The translations under genes and the position numbers were made by a program. The notes beneath the pieces are model-generated. The model was not told where the DNA came from and did not search any database. It was given only the letters and a program-made list of their open reading frames with translations. This document shows, one piece after another, positions 45,906 through 56,714 of a stretch of DNA of 64,000 nt. Numbering within the stretch: position 1 is the stretch's first letter; the number at the start of each line of letters is the position of its first letter. Origin of the DNA: Microstegium vimineum (taxonomy: Eukaryota; Streptophyta; Magnoliopsida; Poales; Poaceae); assembly GCA_022036555.1 (NCBI GenBank), contig CM039140.1:31257473-31321472 (forward strand), given 5' to 3'.

Positions 45906-46340
45906 AAAACAGGCCTCTCAACTTCGTTTTTCGTCGCGATGAATATGGAAGTTGTTCTAGGCTATCTTATGGTCAACGTAGGCTTGCTTAGAGCTAAGGA
46001 AGATAAGTGTGCACCACACCTAGTTCATGAACCTTTCCTAAGTCAAGCTACTAGTCTCAACCCCTCTTAATAGTACGGTCAAAGATCAAAAGAGAAGCCC
46101 TATCTATTTCTAAGTGCCCTTCATCACCTTATGACACTTAGCCTATCATTCTAGGGTCTTTATCATGTCTCCTTGAAATCCAAAACGATATCCATCTTGG
46201 GGACTAAGTGATGACCATTAATGCCCATTCTTGTTGATCACTATGGCTAAGCTATGCATAGCCTCTGCAAAACACATGTTAGCCATAATAATCTCTAATT
46301 GTCGTTAATCACCGAAACCAACTAGGGCCATGATTCTTCA

Positions 46341-49300
46341 CATATGCATGGCTTTATCTGGAGTTGGCCAAGTTTTACTTAGCAGAAGTGCTCCACTAGA
46401 GGAGTTTACTTTAATGATTAAATGAGCAGTCATCTTTTATCCTATTATTCATCTCTAGATTTTGCACCTGTACTAGAGCACTCACTTGATCTAATCAAAC
46501 AATAAGATAATACCATATCAAGTTCATTTGTTAATATTTTAGTAGAACCATTATCGATGTCACATGGAGTTGTACCGTGGTGAAGCTCAGCATAATCCCC
46601 CACTATCCGGTGGGAGGCGGTAATTCGAATCGATATACAACCAGCTGGCAAGATTACCTTTAACACACGCCCACACTTTCCCCCTCGGGTCCATGCATTG
46701 GGTTACCGTTCAACACTGTCCAGGTAGTACGTCGCGGGCTCGCATTGGTCCACCCAATTGTAGAAATCAGTTGGCCACCACGGGCAGGTCGTATCTACAA
46801 ACTAGAGGGTGCTCACAGCAGATTGAGCGCCGACCTGGACAGTGTTTACTCGGCTTCGGGGTCAATACTCACAACGACCCCTATGTGAAAGGGCGCATTC
46901 AAAGATGTAAGAGGGACACCATCGTATACAAACCTATACGATCCAACGGACGGACTGCCCCCAAGTCTAAACCACTTGGTGCCATTGCCTTCCAGTTGAT
47001 CGCATTTCATTACTACCATTGGTTCTTTACCACGATAGCAAATATAGCCAACCGTGATCGGTACTACCCCCATGGGATAATATGGACATAAAGATAAATG
47101 TAACCATTTATTCTAAGCAGGCTAAGCGGTTGCTTTTACTTTTATTTAACAGGTCAACAAGGTAGGTAATTCAATAATCAAGGAAGGTAATGCAACAATT
47201 AGGATTCAGTCAACTCCTATCACCTAATGCATCACAGTATAAAATAATCAAGTAGATTAATTATAAAACTGCTGGGAGGCTTGAGAATGCTCCGGGGCTT
47301 GCCTTGAGTGAAGGTGGAGGGCTGGTGATCAGGGCACTCGGGGAGGTTAGTGTCGAGCTCATGGTGCTCCTCGTTCAGCTCCTGCACCTCCTGGACTTCT
47401 GCTTCTGGAGGTGGCACCTGAAGTTCCTCCACTGATCCTAAATTATTGCAATGCATATAAGTAAACTTGATGGTGCAGGGATGATGCTTGAGCAAGAATT
47501 AAAACACTAAAGGTGGCCTTAAGCATTTTACCAATTAATTATCACAAAGCCACTTTACACAACAAGCCTATTCTAAACTACTCAGAAAAATCTACAAAAA
47601 TTACAGAGGATAGAGCATGCTCAAAGGATACCACTGCATAAAATTCACCTATAGAAAAGCTACCAGCTAGAAGATATAAAAAGATGAATTTAAATGTAGA
47701 AAAAGCACTTTAAACTAGACCTACTGGCTAACAGGGTGAAACATGCTATATTTTATTTTTAACAAGTTCTTTACTCAGAAAATTATTTATCAAGAAAGTT
47801 CCATGATCAGCACAAACATAATATACTCTATATGATTTTCCAAATAAAACCCTAGAAAAGGACACTTGAACTGCAAGTATCTTTTCTGCCATTAAACATA
47901 CCGCATGTTATATTTTTCTTAGACAGAGCATGACATACAGAGACTACAAAATAGTTTCATGATTTATGCATGCACAAATTTACCACAGTAATTAATCTAA
48001 GAAAACAGCAGAAACACATTTTAATAGATAACCATTAAAACTTACACAGGAACATGGCATGTTATATTTTTCCTAGCTTTTACACAGGATAACAGAGCTA
48101 GCATAAAAACCTAACATTTGTATTAGATCATTTCATGCAAGAACACAATTAACTTTGATAAGTGCAGAAAAGGATTATTTAAACATTAGTACTAAAGACA
48201 TTCTCCAAAAATTGCTTTTATATTTTTAACAGAAATATCATCATTTATAGAGTCTAACACAATTTATTTCACCATTTTAGGATTTACCAAACTCTGGATA
48301 TAAAAGAACCAAGCATTAACCGATTTACTAAAAATAGTTAAAAGGAAATGCATTTCAGAATTCGGCTCATGGATGAATAGTATTGGGCTTGGCCCAGTGA
48401 ACACGGGAGGCCGAGCTGATAGGTGGGACCCCGTGGTCAACTCGGGTCCACATGCTAGTGAGCAGGAAGCAGAAGACTGCGCTGACCGGCGCGTTCTCGC
48501 CGGCGACGTGGTTGGATGCGCTGGACTCATGGTGACGTCGCGCATCGACTGGTGGGGTTGGTTGAACCGGCGTGACCCTGTAGCGAGCCGGCGGCGTGCG
48601 GTGGCGGCGGGATGCGGCGGTGCGAAGCGGCGGGGTGATTACCGGCGGTGTGTTGCCCGACAAGCGTGCGCGTGAGCACCACGGTGGTGTGCGGAGTGCA
48701 GCGCAAGCGCTGGTTGAGCCGGAGGAGCTCCGAGGAGGTCCGGCCACGTGCGAGCTCCGTGGCGGCGGCAATGGCGCACGACCAATGATGCTGTGTTGTT
48801 CCAGGGTGAGAGAGAGCTAGCGGAAGGGTACTACCTCCGGTGAAGTTTCCACGAAGATGGAGGCGACAGAGGCGGGTCGGAGAGGGGTGAACGCGGTTTG
48901 GTCGTTGCGGTGGAAACTCCGAGCCGAGGAACAGCGAGGGCGGTCCGGCAACGGTGGAGTTCGGCTGGCCAAAGAGAGGCGAGCAGGGCATGTGCGAGAT
49001 GGATCGAGCCGAGGTGCTCGGATGGTGGTGAATTTAAAAAGGGGGCGTTGCGGTACTCTCGGTGCGCGGCGAGGCGAGAGCAGAGGCAGTGCAGGCGAGA
49101 GAGCAAGTGGGCGGGTGTCTTCGCAGTGGCGAGGGGTTGCGGAGGTGTAGGCGCTCCTGCTGACGCGGTCATGGCCGACCGGTGCGGCCGGTGGGGGCCG
49201 TGACACGACGACACGATGGTCGGCAGCGGGGGAGGCGTGTCTGCGGCGCGCGGGCAGTGGTGGCAGCTCGTGGGGCAGTGCGCTACTTGGTCCTAGCCCC

Positions 49301-50249
49301 GTTAGGGATGATCCACACTCGATCGCGAGCAAGACGGGGCGAGCGGCTGGTCGGACGCAGCACTGCGGTGGCGTCAATGCGATGCGACGACGCGGCGTGC
49401 TGCAGCGGTGCTGGCAGCTCTGCGGCGGCGAAGCAGGGGCGTCAGCGGCTTCGCGCGGTGCAGGCTCGGTTCTAGCGCCGTTAGCGCTGCTTCGCGCTTT
49501 GATGGCGAGCGGGACAGGGCGAGGTCCGGTCAGATCTGCCGGAGCAGCGGCGGCGCGACGGCGAGGTGCAGGCGCGGCGCAGCGCTGCGCTCTACGCGGC
49601 AGAGACGGTGGCGTGTACGGCGTTTTGGTCGGCGCAGGGGCAGTGCGCAGCGCGGCACGTGAGCGGCTCTGATCGTTCAGTGCGTGCGCGGGAGCACGCG
49701 GGCGTGAGTGGGCCGGCGGGGCGAGCGCGAGCTGGGTCGCGTGGGCCGAAAACGGTTAACTCGGCCTGTTCAGCTCTGATTCCCTTTTTCCATTTTCTTT
49801 TATTTGATTCAAATTGAATTTGCTTCAAAACAGTTTCAAAAACTCCAAACTAAGTTTTGACACTTAAACCAAAGTTGTTCAGAATATTATTCTCTACCTT
49901 TTTCATGTAGGTCATAATTTCTGAAAACCATTAATTTAAGGGTTGTGGATTTAAAGCTAATTAAACTTATTACGGAAAAGAATTACTTTTATTCTTTAAC
50001 AATTAAACTAAGCTTAATTAAGCAAGGTAATTAATCATAAAGCAAACCATACTTTACTCTAAGCATAGCAAACTTAGCTAAACAGGTTGATCAAGAATTA
50101 GAATACCAAACACCTATCCATTTCTAGTTTTCAAAAACATTTAAAACACACACATGAAATGATAACATAAATAAACATGAATGCAATGAAATGTTTATGC
50201 TTAGTGGCTAATGATGATCCTAATGCAAAGCTTGACATAGGGTGTCACA
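46341..50249 (-). mobile_element. Tekay 3' LTR, proximal part
   Basis: On the minus strand the LTR starts TGTGACACCCTATGTCAAGC at 50249 and runs to 46346, where the copia target duplication (CATAT, 46341-46345) marks the break. It is homologous to the solo LTR at 26485-30233. With the part at 32662-33210 it would be roughly 4.4 kb. It has a GC-rich zone (48370-49740) and frames at 47495-47232 and 47073-46846 shared with the solo LTR. Confidence 0.88.
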
Positions 50250-50270
50250 GCCCTTCCCCCCTTAAAGAAA
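50250..50270 (-). other. Tekay polypurine tract
   Basis: On the minus strand TTTAAGGGGGGAAGGGC directly precedes the LTR start TGTGACACCC, marking this LTR as the 3' LTR of the adjoining gypsy element. Confidence 0.88.
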
Positions 50271-50304
50271 TCTCGTCCTGAGATTTTGGGTTTCGTACCA
50301 TTTA

Positions 50305-53300
50305 TTATAAAAGGCGGGATAGTTTGCGCTTAGGTAGGCCTCGGTCTCCCAGGTTGTCGTTCGAATCATGATTACTCCAAAGAACCTTGAAAGTCTTCAC
50401 TTCTCGGTTTCTGGTGACTCTGGTCTTTGTGTCCAAGATCTTTTCTGGTTTCTCATAGTACTCCAAGTCTGATCTGATCACGATGCCGGAACTTTGTACT
50501 GCTTCTTCTTCTGGAACTCGAAGACATTTCTTGAACTGAGATACGTGAAACACTGGAAAGATAGCACTCATCTCGGGGGGTAGCTGTACTTGGTATGCTA
50601 CTTTCCCTTTCTTAGCAACAATCTGATAAGGTCCGACATATCGGGGTGCCAACTTCTTTTTAATTCCAAATCGGCAGACGCCTTTCATAGGTGATACCTT
50701 AAGGTACACATAGTCACCAATTTGAAACTCCAAAGGCCTCCTCCTTTGATCGGCATATCCTTTCTGTCGAGATTGAGTTGCCTTTATATGTTGTTGAACA
50801 GTGAGGACTATCTCTTCTGCCTCTTTCACATAATCTGTACCATAGAATCCCTTGTCTCCTGATTCAATCCAATTGACAGGGGTTCTACACTTTCGTCCAT
50901 ACAAAGCATCGAACGGTGCCATCTTAATGCTTTCTTGGTAATTGTTGTTATAAGAGAACTCTACCAAAGGTAACCATTTCTCCCACGATCCTTTTGCTGA
51001 CACAACACATGCTCTCAACATGTCTTCCAACACTTGATTCACTCGTTCCGTTTGTCCATCTGTTTGAGGGTGATAAGAGAAACTTCGAATCAACTTTGTT
51101 CCCAGCTCTTTATGCAACTACTCCCATAAACGAGTGATAAACTGAGATCCTCTGTCTGATATGATGGTCTTGGGAATACCATGCAACCTTAAGATATTCT
51201 GAACATATAACTTTGCATACTGATGCGGTCGGTAGGTAACCTTGACTGGTACAAAGTGAGCTACCTTGGTTAGGCGATCAACGATAGCCCATATAGAATC
51301 ATTTCCCTTCTGAGTGGTAGGTAACCCTGTGATGAAGTCTATACTGATATCTTCCCACTTCCACTCAGGTATAGAGAGAGGTTGTAGCAAACCGGCAGGT
51401 TTCAGGTGTACTGCCTTGATGCGACATGTATCACACTTTGCGACATATTCCGCAATATCCAACTTCATCTTAGACCACCAATACCTGGTCCTGAGGTCAT
51501 GATACATCTTGCTACTGTCAGGGTGAATTGACAGCTTCGAATTATGTGCTTCATTGAGAATTCTATCTCGCAAGACTTGATCCTTAGGTACTACCAAACG
51601 CTGATTGAACCAAAGGACTCCTTTCTCATCCACTTTGAAATTCAGAGATTCACTAGTTTCTAGCCTTTGTTTGGTTTGTATAAGCTCCGTGTCTGATTTT
51701 TGTCCCTCAATAATATCACTATCCAAGGTACACTAGATAACGATATTATTTAGCACTAAGGGATGCATTAGATCAAATCCATCTTCTAACAGGGGTTGCA
51801 ACAAGTTGCAATGAGATTTGCGGCTCAAAGCATCTGCTACAACATTTGCTTTTCCAGGGTGGTAATGCACTTCCAGGTTGTAATCCTTGATTAACTCTAA
51901 CCATCTTCTTTGCCTCATATTCAATTCAGACTGGGTGAACAAGTACTTCAAACTTTTATGATCAGTGAAGATGTGACACAAATTTCTCATTAGGTAATGT
52001 CTCCATATTTTCAAAGCATGCACAACTGCTGCTAGCTCCAAGCCATGTGTCGGGTAATTCTCCTCATGAGGTCGAAGTTGTCGTGAGGCATAAGCAATGA
52101 CTCTTCCATTCTGCATCAACACACATCCCAATCCAATGGTTGATGCATCACAAAACACATCAAAAGGTTCCTCTAGATTTGGTTGTGCAAAACCGGTGTA
52201 GTCGTTAACAGTGTCCGCAAGGTACGGAACGCTGTTTCACACTCTAGACTCCATTCAAACTTCTTGTTCTTCTGAGTTAACCTCGTCATAGGTTTAGCTA
52301 TCTTAGAAAAGTCCAGGATAAATCGACGGTAGTATCCGACCAATCCTAAAAAGCTGCGAACCTCATGCACGTTAACAGGTGCTTTCCAATTCATGACTTC
52401 TTGCACTTTTGAGGGGTCCACTGAGATACCCTCGACTGACAAGATATGACCCAGAAAAGGTACTTTGGTCAACCAAAACTCACACTTGCTAAACTTAGCA
52501 TAAAGCTTATGTTCCCTTAGCCGTCTCAGCACTACTCTTAGATGTTCGACATGGTCTTTCTCATTTTTCGAGTATACTAAGATGTCATCGATGAAAACCA
52601 CAACAAACTTATCCAACTCTTGCATGAACACGGAGTTCATCAGGTACATGAAATGCGCTGGCGCATTTGTCAGTCCAAAAGACATCACTAGGTACTCGTA
52701 CATACCGTATCTGGTGGAGAAAGCGGTCTTGGGTACATCCTCCTTTCTGATCTTAATCTGATGGTAACCAGACCTCAAGTCTATCTTGGAGAACACTTTA
52801 GCTTTAGACAACCGATCAAACAATAAATCAATTCACGGCAACAGATATTTGTTTTTGATGGTAACCGCATTGAGAGGGCGATAGTCTACGCACATCCTTA
52901 AAGTTTTATCCTTCTTTTTCACAAGGATGGCGGGACATCCCCAAGGTGAACAACTCGGACGGATCAAACCCTTTTCCAGCAACTCCGTAGCTGTTTCTTA
53001 AGTTCTGCTAACTCGTTGGGTGGCATCCTATATGGTCTTCTGGATATAGGTGCTGTTCCGGGAGCCAACTCTATAGCAAACTCGACATCTCTATCCGGGG
53101 GTAACCTTGGAAGATCATCAGGAAACACATCCGGAAACTCACAAACTACAGGGATCTTATCCAACAACTCTGTCGTGATGGCAAACATGACTCCCAACTG
53201 ATTTGGATTTTTAGGTAAGAGAAATCCAAAAGTGGCTCCATTCTGGGGGTTCGTGATAGATACGACACGATGGGCTATATCTAGATGCACTTTCCAAACC

Positions 53301-53830
53301 TTCATCCATTCCATTCCAAGAATGACATCCAGACCTAGTTCAGGTATTACAATGAGGCTGACATTAACCAATGTCGTCCCCATGGTAATCTCTACATCTT
53401 TTACCATTTTTTGAGTATATAGTACAGCCCATGCTACACTAATCTGATACTACTTTTCCAATTCTACCACCTTCTGCTGACTCCGCAGCACGAAGTTCCC
53501 ACTAATGAATGAATGTGATGCTCTAGAATCAAACAAGATAACTGCAGGGCATTGATTAACAAGGAACGTACCAGCTGTGATGGGCTCTCCTTCTGGCACT
53601 TCCTCCAAGGTGGTGTGGTGGACATTCCCTGTGCGAGGCTTCTGCGATTGGTTGAACTGCCTCCTGGGCTTCGTGCAGAAACGAGACAGGTGCCCCGTTT
53701 GACCACAATTAAAGCATGACCCCACAACATAGGATGTCTTCTGCCCTCCAGCTCCGGATCCTCCGGCTTTATCCTTGTTTTGTTGCAGGGGGTGCGGTGA
53801 AGGGCCTCTGATAAGCGGGACGAGCACGAG
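50305..53830 (-). pseudogene. pol: Gypsy pol: protease, RT, RNase H, integrase, chromodomain-like end
   Basis: The protease site reads LFDSRASHSF (about 53519-53545), with Arg where the catalytic DSGA motif has Gly. Reverse transcriptase: SKIDLRSGYHQIKIR, AFSTRYGMYEY and FIDDILVYSKN (about 52580-52600). RNase H: 52158-51733 (FCDASTIGLGCVLMQ, DHKSLKYLFTQ). Integrase: HNSKLSIHPDSSKMYHD with CDTCRIKA, then IDFITGLP, SDRGSQFI and HPQTDGQTERVNQ. GPY motif RYVGPYQIV and a chromodomain-like segment (KILDTKTRV, FKVLWSNHD) at the end. Frameshifts lie near 52985 and 52180, and stops near 53448, 51730 and 51118. The frame 1 zinc-knuckle piece (53827-53450, CFNCGQTGHLSRFC) leads into the protease. Confidence 0.9.
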
Positions 53831-54683
53831 CGTTGGTCATCTTCCCTTGAGGTGGGCGGAATCGTGCACTAGCCTGTGGTGGACAAAACGCTGTCCTTGA
53901 AGCATTTGGACCCCTGTTCTGGTGGGATCCTCCCTCTGGGACACGACAATGAGTCTCTGCTAGCAACCTGTTGTCGTTGGTCTCCTGGTTCAAGCAGTCA
54001 CTGATGAAGTCGCTGAAGGTGAGGCGGTAGCTGTTTCCCATCTTGGACAGAAGAGCGGCATTCATGCCCCTCTCGAAGTCAGTGGCATAGCGAGCCAACC
54101 TGTTGAAACTGGTGAGGTACTCTGTCACTGACCTGGTACCCTGGGACAGTCTCATGAACTCGGTGAGCTTCATCTCCATCATGCCTTCTGGGATGTAGTG
54201 ACGGCGCATAGCTGTGGAGAACAAGTCCCATGTAACCACAGTGCCGGTAGGCAGGTTATCGCGGTACTGGGACCACCAGATGCTTGTCGGTCCCTCCAGC
54301 CTGTGCGCGGCATACTCTGCCTTTAGCTCCTCCGTCAGGCACAGAAGTCGGAACTTCTGTGTCATGGAGTGCAGCCATTCATCTGCCTCCAGCGGTTCAG
54401 TAGCTTCCTTGAAGATCAGGGGGCGGGTGTCCATGAAATCCTTATAGGTGTTGTACTGATTAGGTGCGGCCCCTTGCTGTTGCTTGTGCTGCTGAGCCGT
54501 GTTGGCGGCGATGTTGCGCAAGGTTTCATTCATTTGCCGCTGCATCTCTTCTACACTTCTTTGGCTACCCAATAACTAGCCAAAGAATGCTTCCGGTGTC
54601 ATTGGAGGTGGCGGTGGTGGTGGCAGGTCCTCCCTGGCTGCCTCTCCATCACCCCGAGTGTTGCGACGAGTGTTAGCTGGCAT
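53600..54683 (-). pseudogene. gag: Gypsy gag, interrupted
   Basis: ATG at 54683 (MPANTRRNTRGDGEA, then a poly-Pro stretch). An in-frame TAG at 54576-54578 precedes the main frame (54572-53769). That frame holds a capsid-like core: DTRPLIFKEATEPLEADEWL, WWSQYRDNLPTG, FSTAMRRHYIPEGMMEMKLT, FMRLSQGTRSVTEYLTSFNR. A frameshift near 53800 separates it from the CCHC zinc knuckle at about 53674-53716. Confidence 0.9.
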
Positions 54684-54689
54684 CTGTAT

Positions 54690-54985
54690 AGCCCATTAAC
54701 AAGCAACAATTAGGTGATGTTATATTGAATAATGAATAAATACCGTGTTGTACAAAATGTAATATTAAGCACACAACCAGATATAATTACTCATCTTTCC
54801 ACATAACATCACATAATTAATTACTTGTCATAAGCACACAAATAACATTGCATAGTCTTTGCCAGAACAACGTTTGGACTTAAATCCAAATTCGGCTTAC
54901 ACATAGCAAAGATCCAACTTAAACATAGTCTTAAACAACACGATACAAAAGCTCCCAGCGTGGAAGATCAAACTCCTAATCTAGC
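54690..54985. other. Spacer between extra ORF and gag
   Basis: AT-rich, non-coding. It separates the extra ORF stop (54988) from the gag start (54683) on the minus strand. I saw no splice or promoter signal that I could support. Confidence 0.4.
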
Positions 54986-54987
54986 GC

Positions 54988-56037
54988 TCAGTAGCCATCG
55001 GAGTAGTAGTGCTCCCCGTTGTTGTCGTCGAGGTTGTCGTCGAAGTAGGGCTCGTCGGCGAAGGCCTCGTTCGGAGCCAAGTCCTCCTCCGGTGGGTCAG
55101 GACCAAGGATCACTCCGTCCTGTGGCTCGGGCTCCTCAGGTGCAGGTGCTTCGGCTGCTTCAGCTGCTGCTGCCTGCTGGTGGTGGAGATCGTGGAAAGC
55201 CTCGTGTAGGTTGTTGATGTACTCCTGCTGCTCGTTGAGGTGACCCTCTAACTCTGCAACTCTCTCCTGCAAGCCTTCTGACTCGGTCCAAGCTTCATTT
55301 CTGGAGTTGGTGGTATCGAGGAGTAACTGCTCACCAACCACGCGAGCAGTGATCTCCTCCTCCACCTTAGTCCATGCCTGGTCGCGCTCCAGAGTCATCT
55401 GAGCTAACTCTGCCTGAAGATTCGCGACGACTGTCTCAAACTCCTGCTGCAACTGGCGCTTGCTCTCAAGAGTGGCGTTGTGGATCTCCGCCACATCTAC
55501 AAGACTACGCTCCAGACTCTCACAAGTGCCAAGCAAAGCTCCAGTGGCACCTATGGCTGGATTGTCACAGTAGAAGAGCTCCTCCTCATCTCCTGCCAGT
55601 GTTGTCCCCTCAGCCTGTGTCCAATCCACAGGAAAAGCCTGCCCACGGGGAAATACTCCAGGCCAAGCTGCTGCAAGGTCTGCGGGAAAGCGAGCGATGA
55701 TCTCTTTTAGCACCAGGTATGTTGCCCTGTTGGCACCATCCTTAGCACAAGCTCCCTTGGTGATGATGGTCCAGCCTGACCAGTCTGGCCTTCCTTCCAG
55801 AGCTTTCACCTTGACCTGAACATGGACCAGAGAATCTTGACCATACTGCTGCTTCTGCTAGGAGTACTTGGGCTCCCTGCCCTCGGGATACCCAATGGCA
55901 TGCAAAACCCGTCAAAGGATAGTCGGCAGCCCAAAGTACGTCAAGAACTTTCCCTTGGTCATCTTCGTGGCCAACGGGTAACGAGGAACTCCTGCTCCTC
56001 CGGTTGCCTTCCTGGCGGTCAGACGGGTGCGAGGCAT
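54988..56037 (-). pseudogene. Extra ORF upstream of gag with a histone H3-like N-terminus
   Basis: One frame of about 350 codons runs from ATG at 56037 to a stop at 54988, interrupted by TGA (55912-55914) and TAG (55858-55860). It begins M-PRTRLTARKATGG and, a few residues on, PRYPLATK. Against the H3 tail (ARTKQTARKSTGG, then PRKQLATK) about 16 of 25 positions agree with one single-residue gap. The ARK around position 9 and the LATK around position 23 are kept, K4 is Arg and S10 is Ala. After this come TKGKFLTYFGLP and a middle region (WSGWTIITKGACAKDGAN, ARFPADLAAAWPGVFPRGQ), a coiled coil (about 55580-55180) and an acidic tail. I do not recognise the family. The start is chosen because the resemblance begins exactly at this Met. 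Confidence 0.75.
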
Positions 56038-56655
56038 CTGTAGAAAAAGGGGTTTCGAACTCTCGTGAGACATATATTTAAGTTGATCATTTTTTATCAA
56101 AAGGGGACAATTACAATTTAAGCGGAGGTATGACATGGTACAAGAATATAAACATGATGCATGATCGTAAATACGTTCTCACTCAACTAGAATGACTCGT
56201 AAGTCCTAACGTTCTAGTCGGTGGCAAGATGATCTCTCATTATGCAATTATTTGTTCTACATGGTTGCGTAGTTAGTGTACCTGCAGAAGATTCATTTCA
56301 TCCCAAAAGAAGAAAACCCAATGCAGAAAAATCACCGGGCACTTCCTGATACGCACTAAGTACATACCAGGTAGATACCAAAACCTTATGCACCAAGCTC
56401 AGAAAACCCACCCAACACTGTCTCGTTTGGATGCATATATACTCGTATTTGATTGTTCGTAGTATGGGGACTATCCTTTTAAATATTCTTGTGCATTCAC
56501 GAGTTGGTTAGGCCTTGTAAAGCTTTGCTTTTGTGCCTTTAATTTTGCATAAGCTCGATCCGGCTGCAGGTTCCTGGGTCCTCTAGTCTGCCGTGGTTTA
56601 TTGAACTTGGTTTTTTATTTATACACTTCTCCATCCAGAAGTATAGCATGCTTGT

Positions 56656-56657
<2 letters not shown>
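56038..56657. other. Leader of the truncated gypsy element and flank
   Basis: About 250 bp upstream of the extra ORF is likely element leader. Neither a Met-tRNA primer site nor an LTR follows, so the 5' end is lost. The rest (to 56657) holds nothing I recognise. Confidence 0.35.

Positions 56658-56703
<46 letters not shown>
56658..56703. repeat. (TA)n microsatellite
   Basis: An uninterrupted TA run of about 45 bp, next to the duplicated GRAM segment. Confidence 0.95.
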
Positions 56704-56706
<3 letters not shown>

Positions 56707-56714
56707 CTACATGC

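Larger units (their letters stand above)
33211..46340 (-). mobile_element. SIRE/Maximus-type copia retrotransposon, 13.1 kb
   Basis: The two LTRs (33211-34808 and 44750-46340) are closely similar. Read on the minus strand they begin TGAAGAATCATGGCCCTAGT and end in CTTTCA. Target duplication: GATAT (33206-33210) and CATAT (46341-46345), one mismatch. Internal order on the minus strand is PBS, gag, protease, integrase, reverse transcriptase, RNase H, a spacer, an env-like region and a polypurine tract. Integrase before reverse transcriptase marks Ty1/copia. The env-like region and the AAAAAGGGGGAGAT tract point to SIRE/Maximus. Stops and frameshifts interrupt gag, pol and env-like, so this copy is defective though fairly young. 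Confidence 0.93.
44750..46340 (-). repeat. Copia 5' LTR
   Basis: A 1,591-bp terminal repeat. On the minus strand U3 would run from 46340 to the TATA-like site (45445-45454), and R-U5 from there to 44750. The GACGGACGCT cluster occupies 45490-45905, directly upstream of the TATA site. Confidence 0.93.
50250..56290 (-). mobile_element. Internal region of a Tekay-type chromovirus
   Basis: Minus-strand order: extra ORF (56037-54988), gag (54683-about 53600), protease, reverse transcriptase, RNase H, integrase with chromodomain-like end (to 50305), polypurine tract, 3' LTR. Reverse transcriptase before integrase marks Ty3/gypsy. The GPY motif, the chromodomain-like end and the multi-kb LTR fit the Tekay/Del lineage. 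No 5' LTR or primer-binding site was found to the right, so the element is truncated near 56290 (border approximate). Stops and frameshifts show it is dead. Confidence 0.88.

Noticed and set aside
48263..49828. Long frames on both strands in the Tekay LTR
   Set aside because: Same GC-rich LTR zone as in the solo LTR, with no conserved protein.
54833..54837. TAAGC as the right-hand partner of TAAGC before 25386
   Set aside because: It would be a 5-bp match inside the Tekay internal region, with no LTR end beside it that matches. Chance is the simpler reading.
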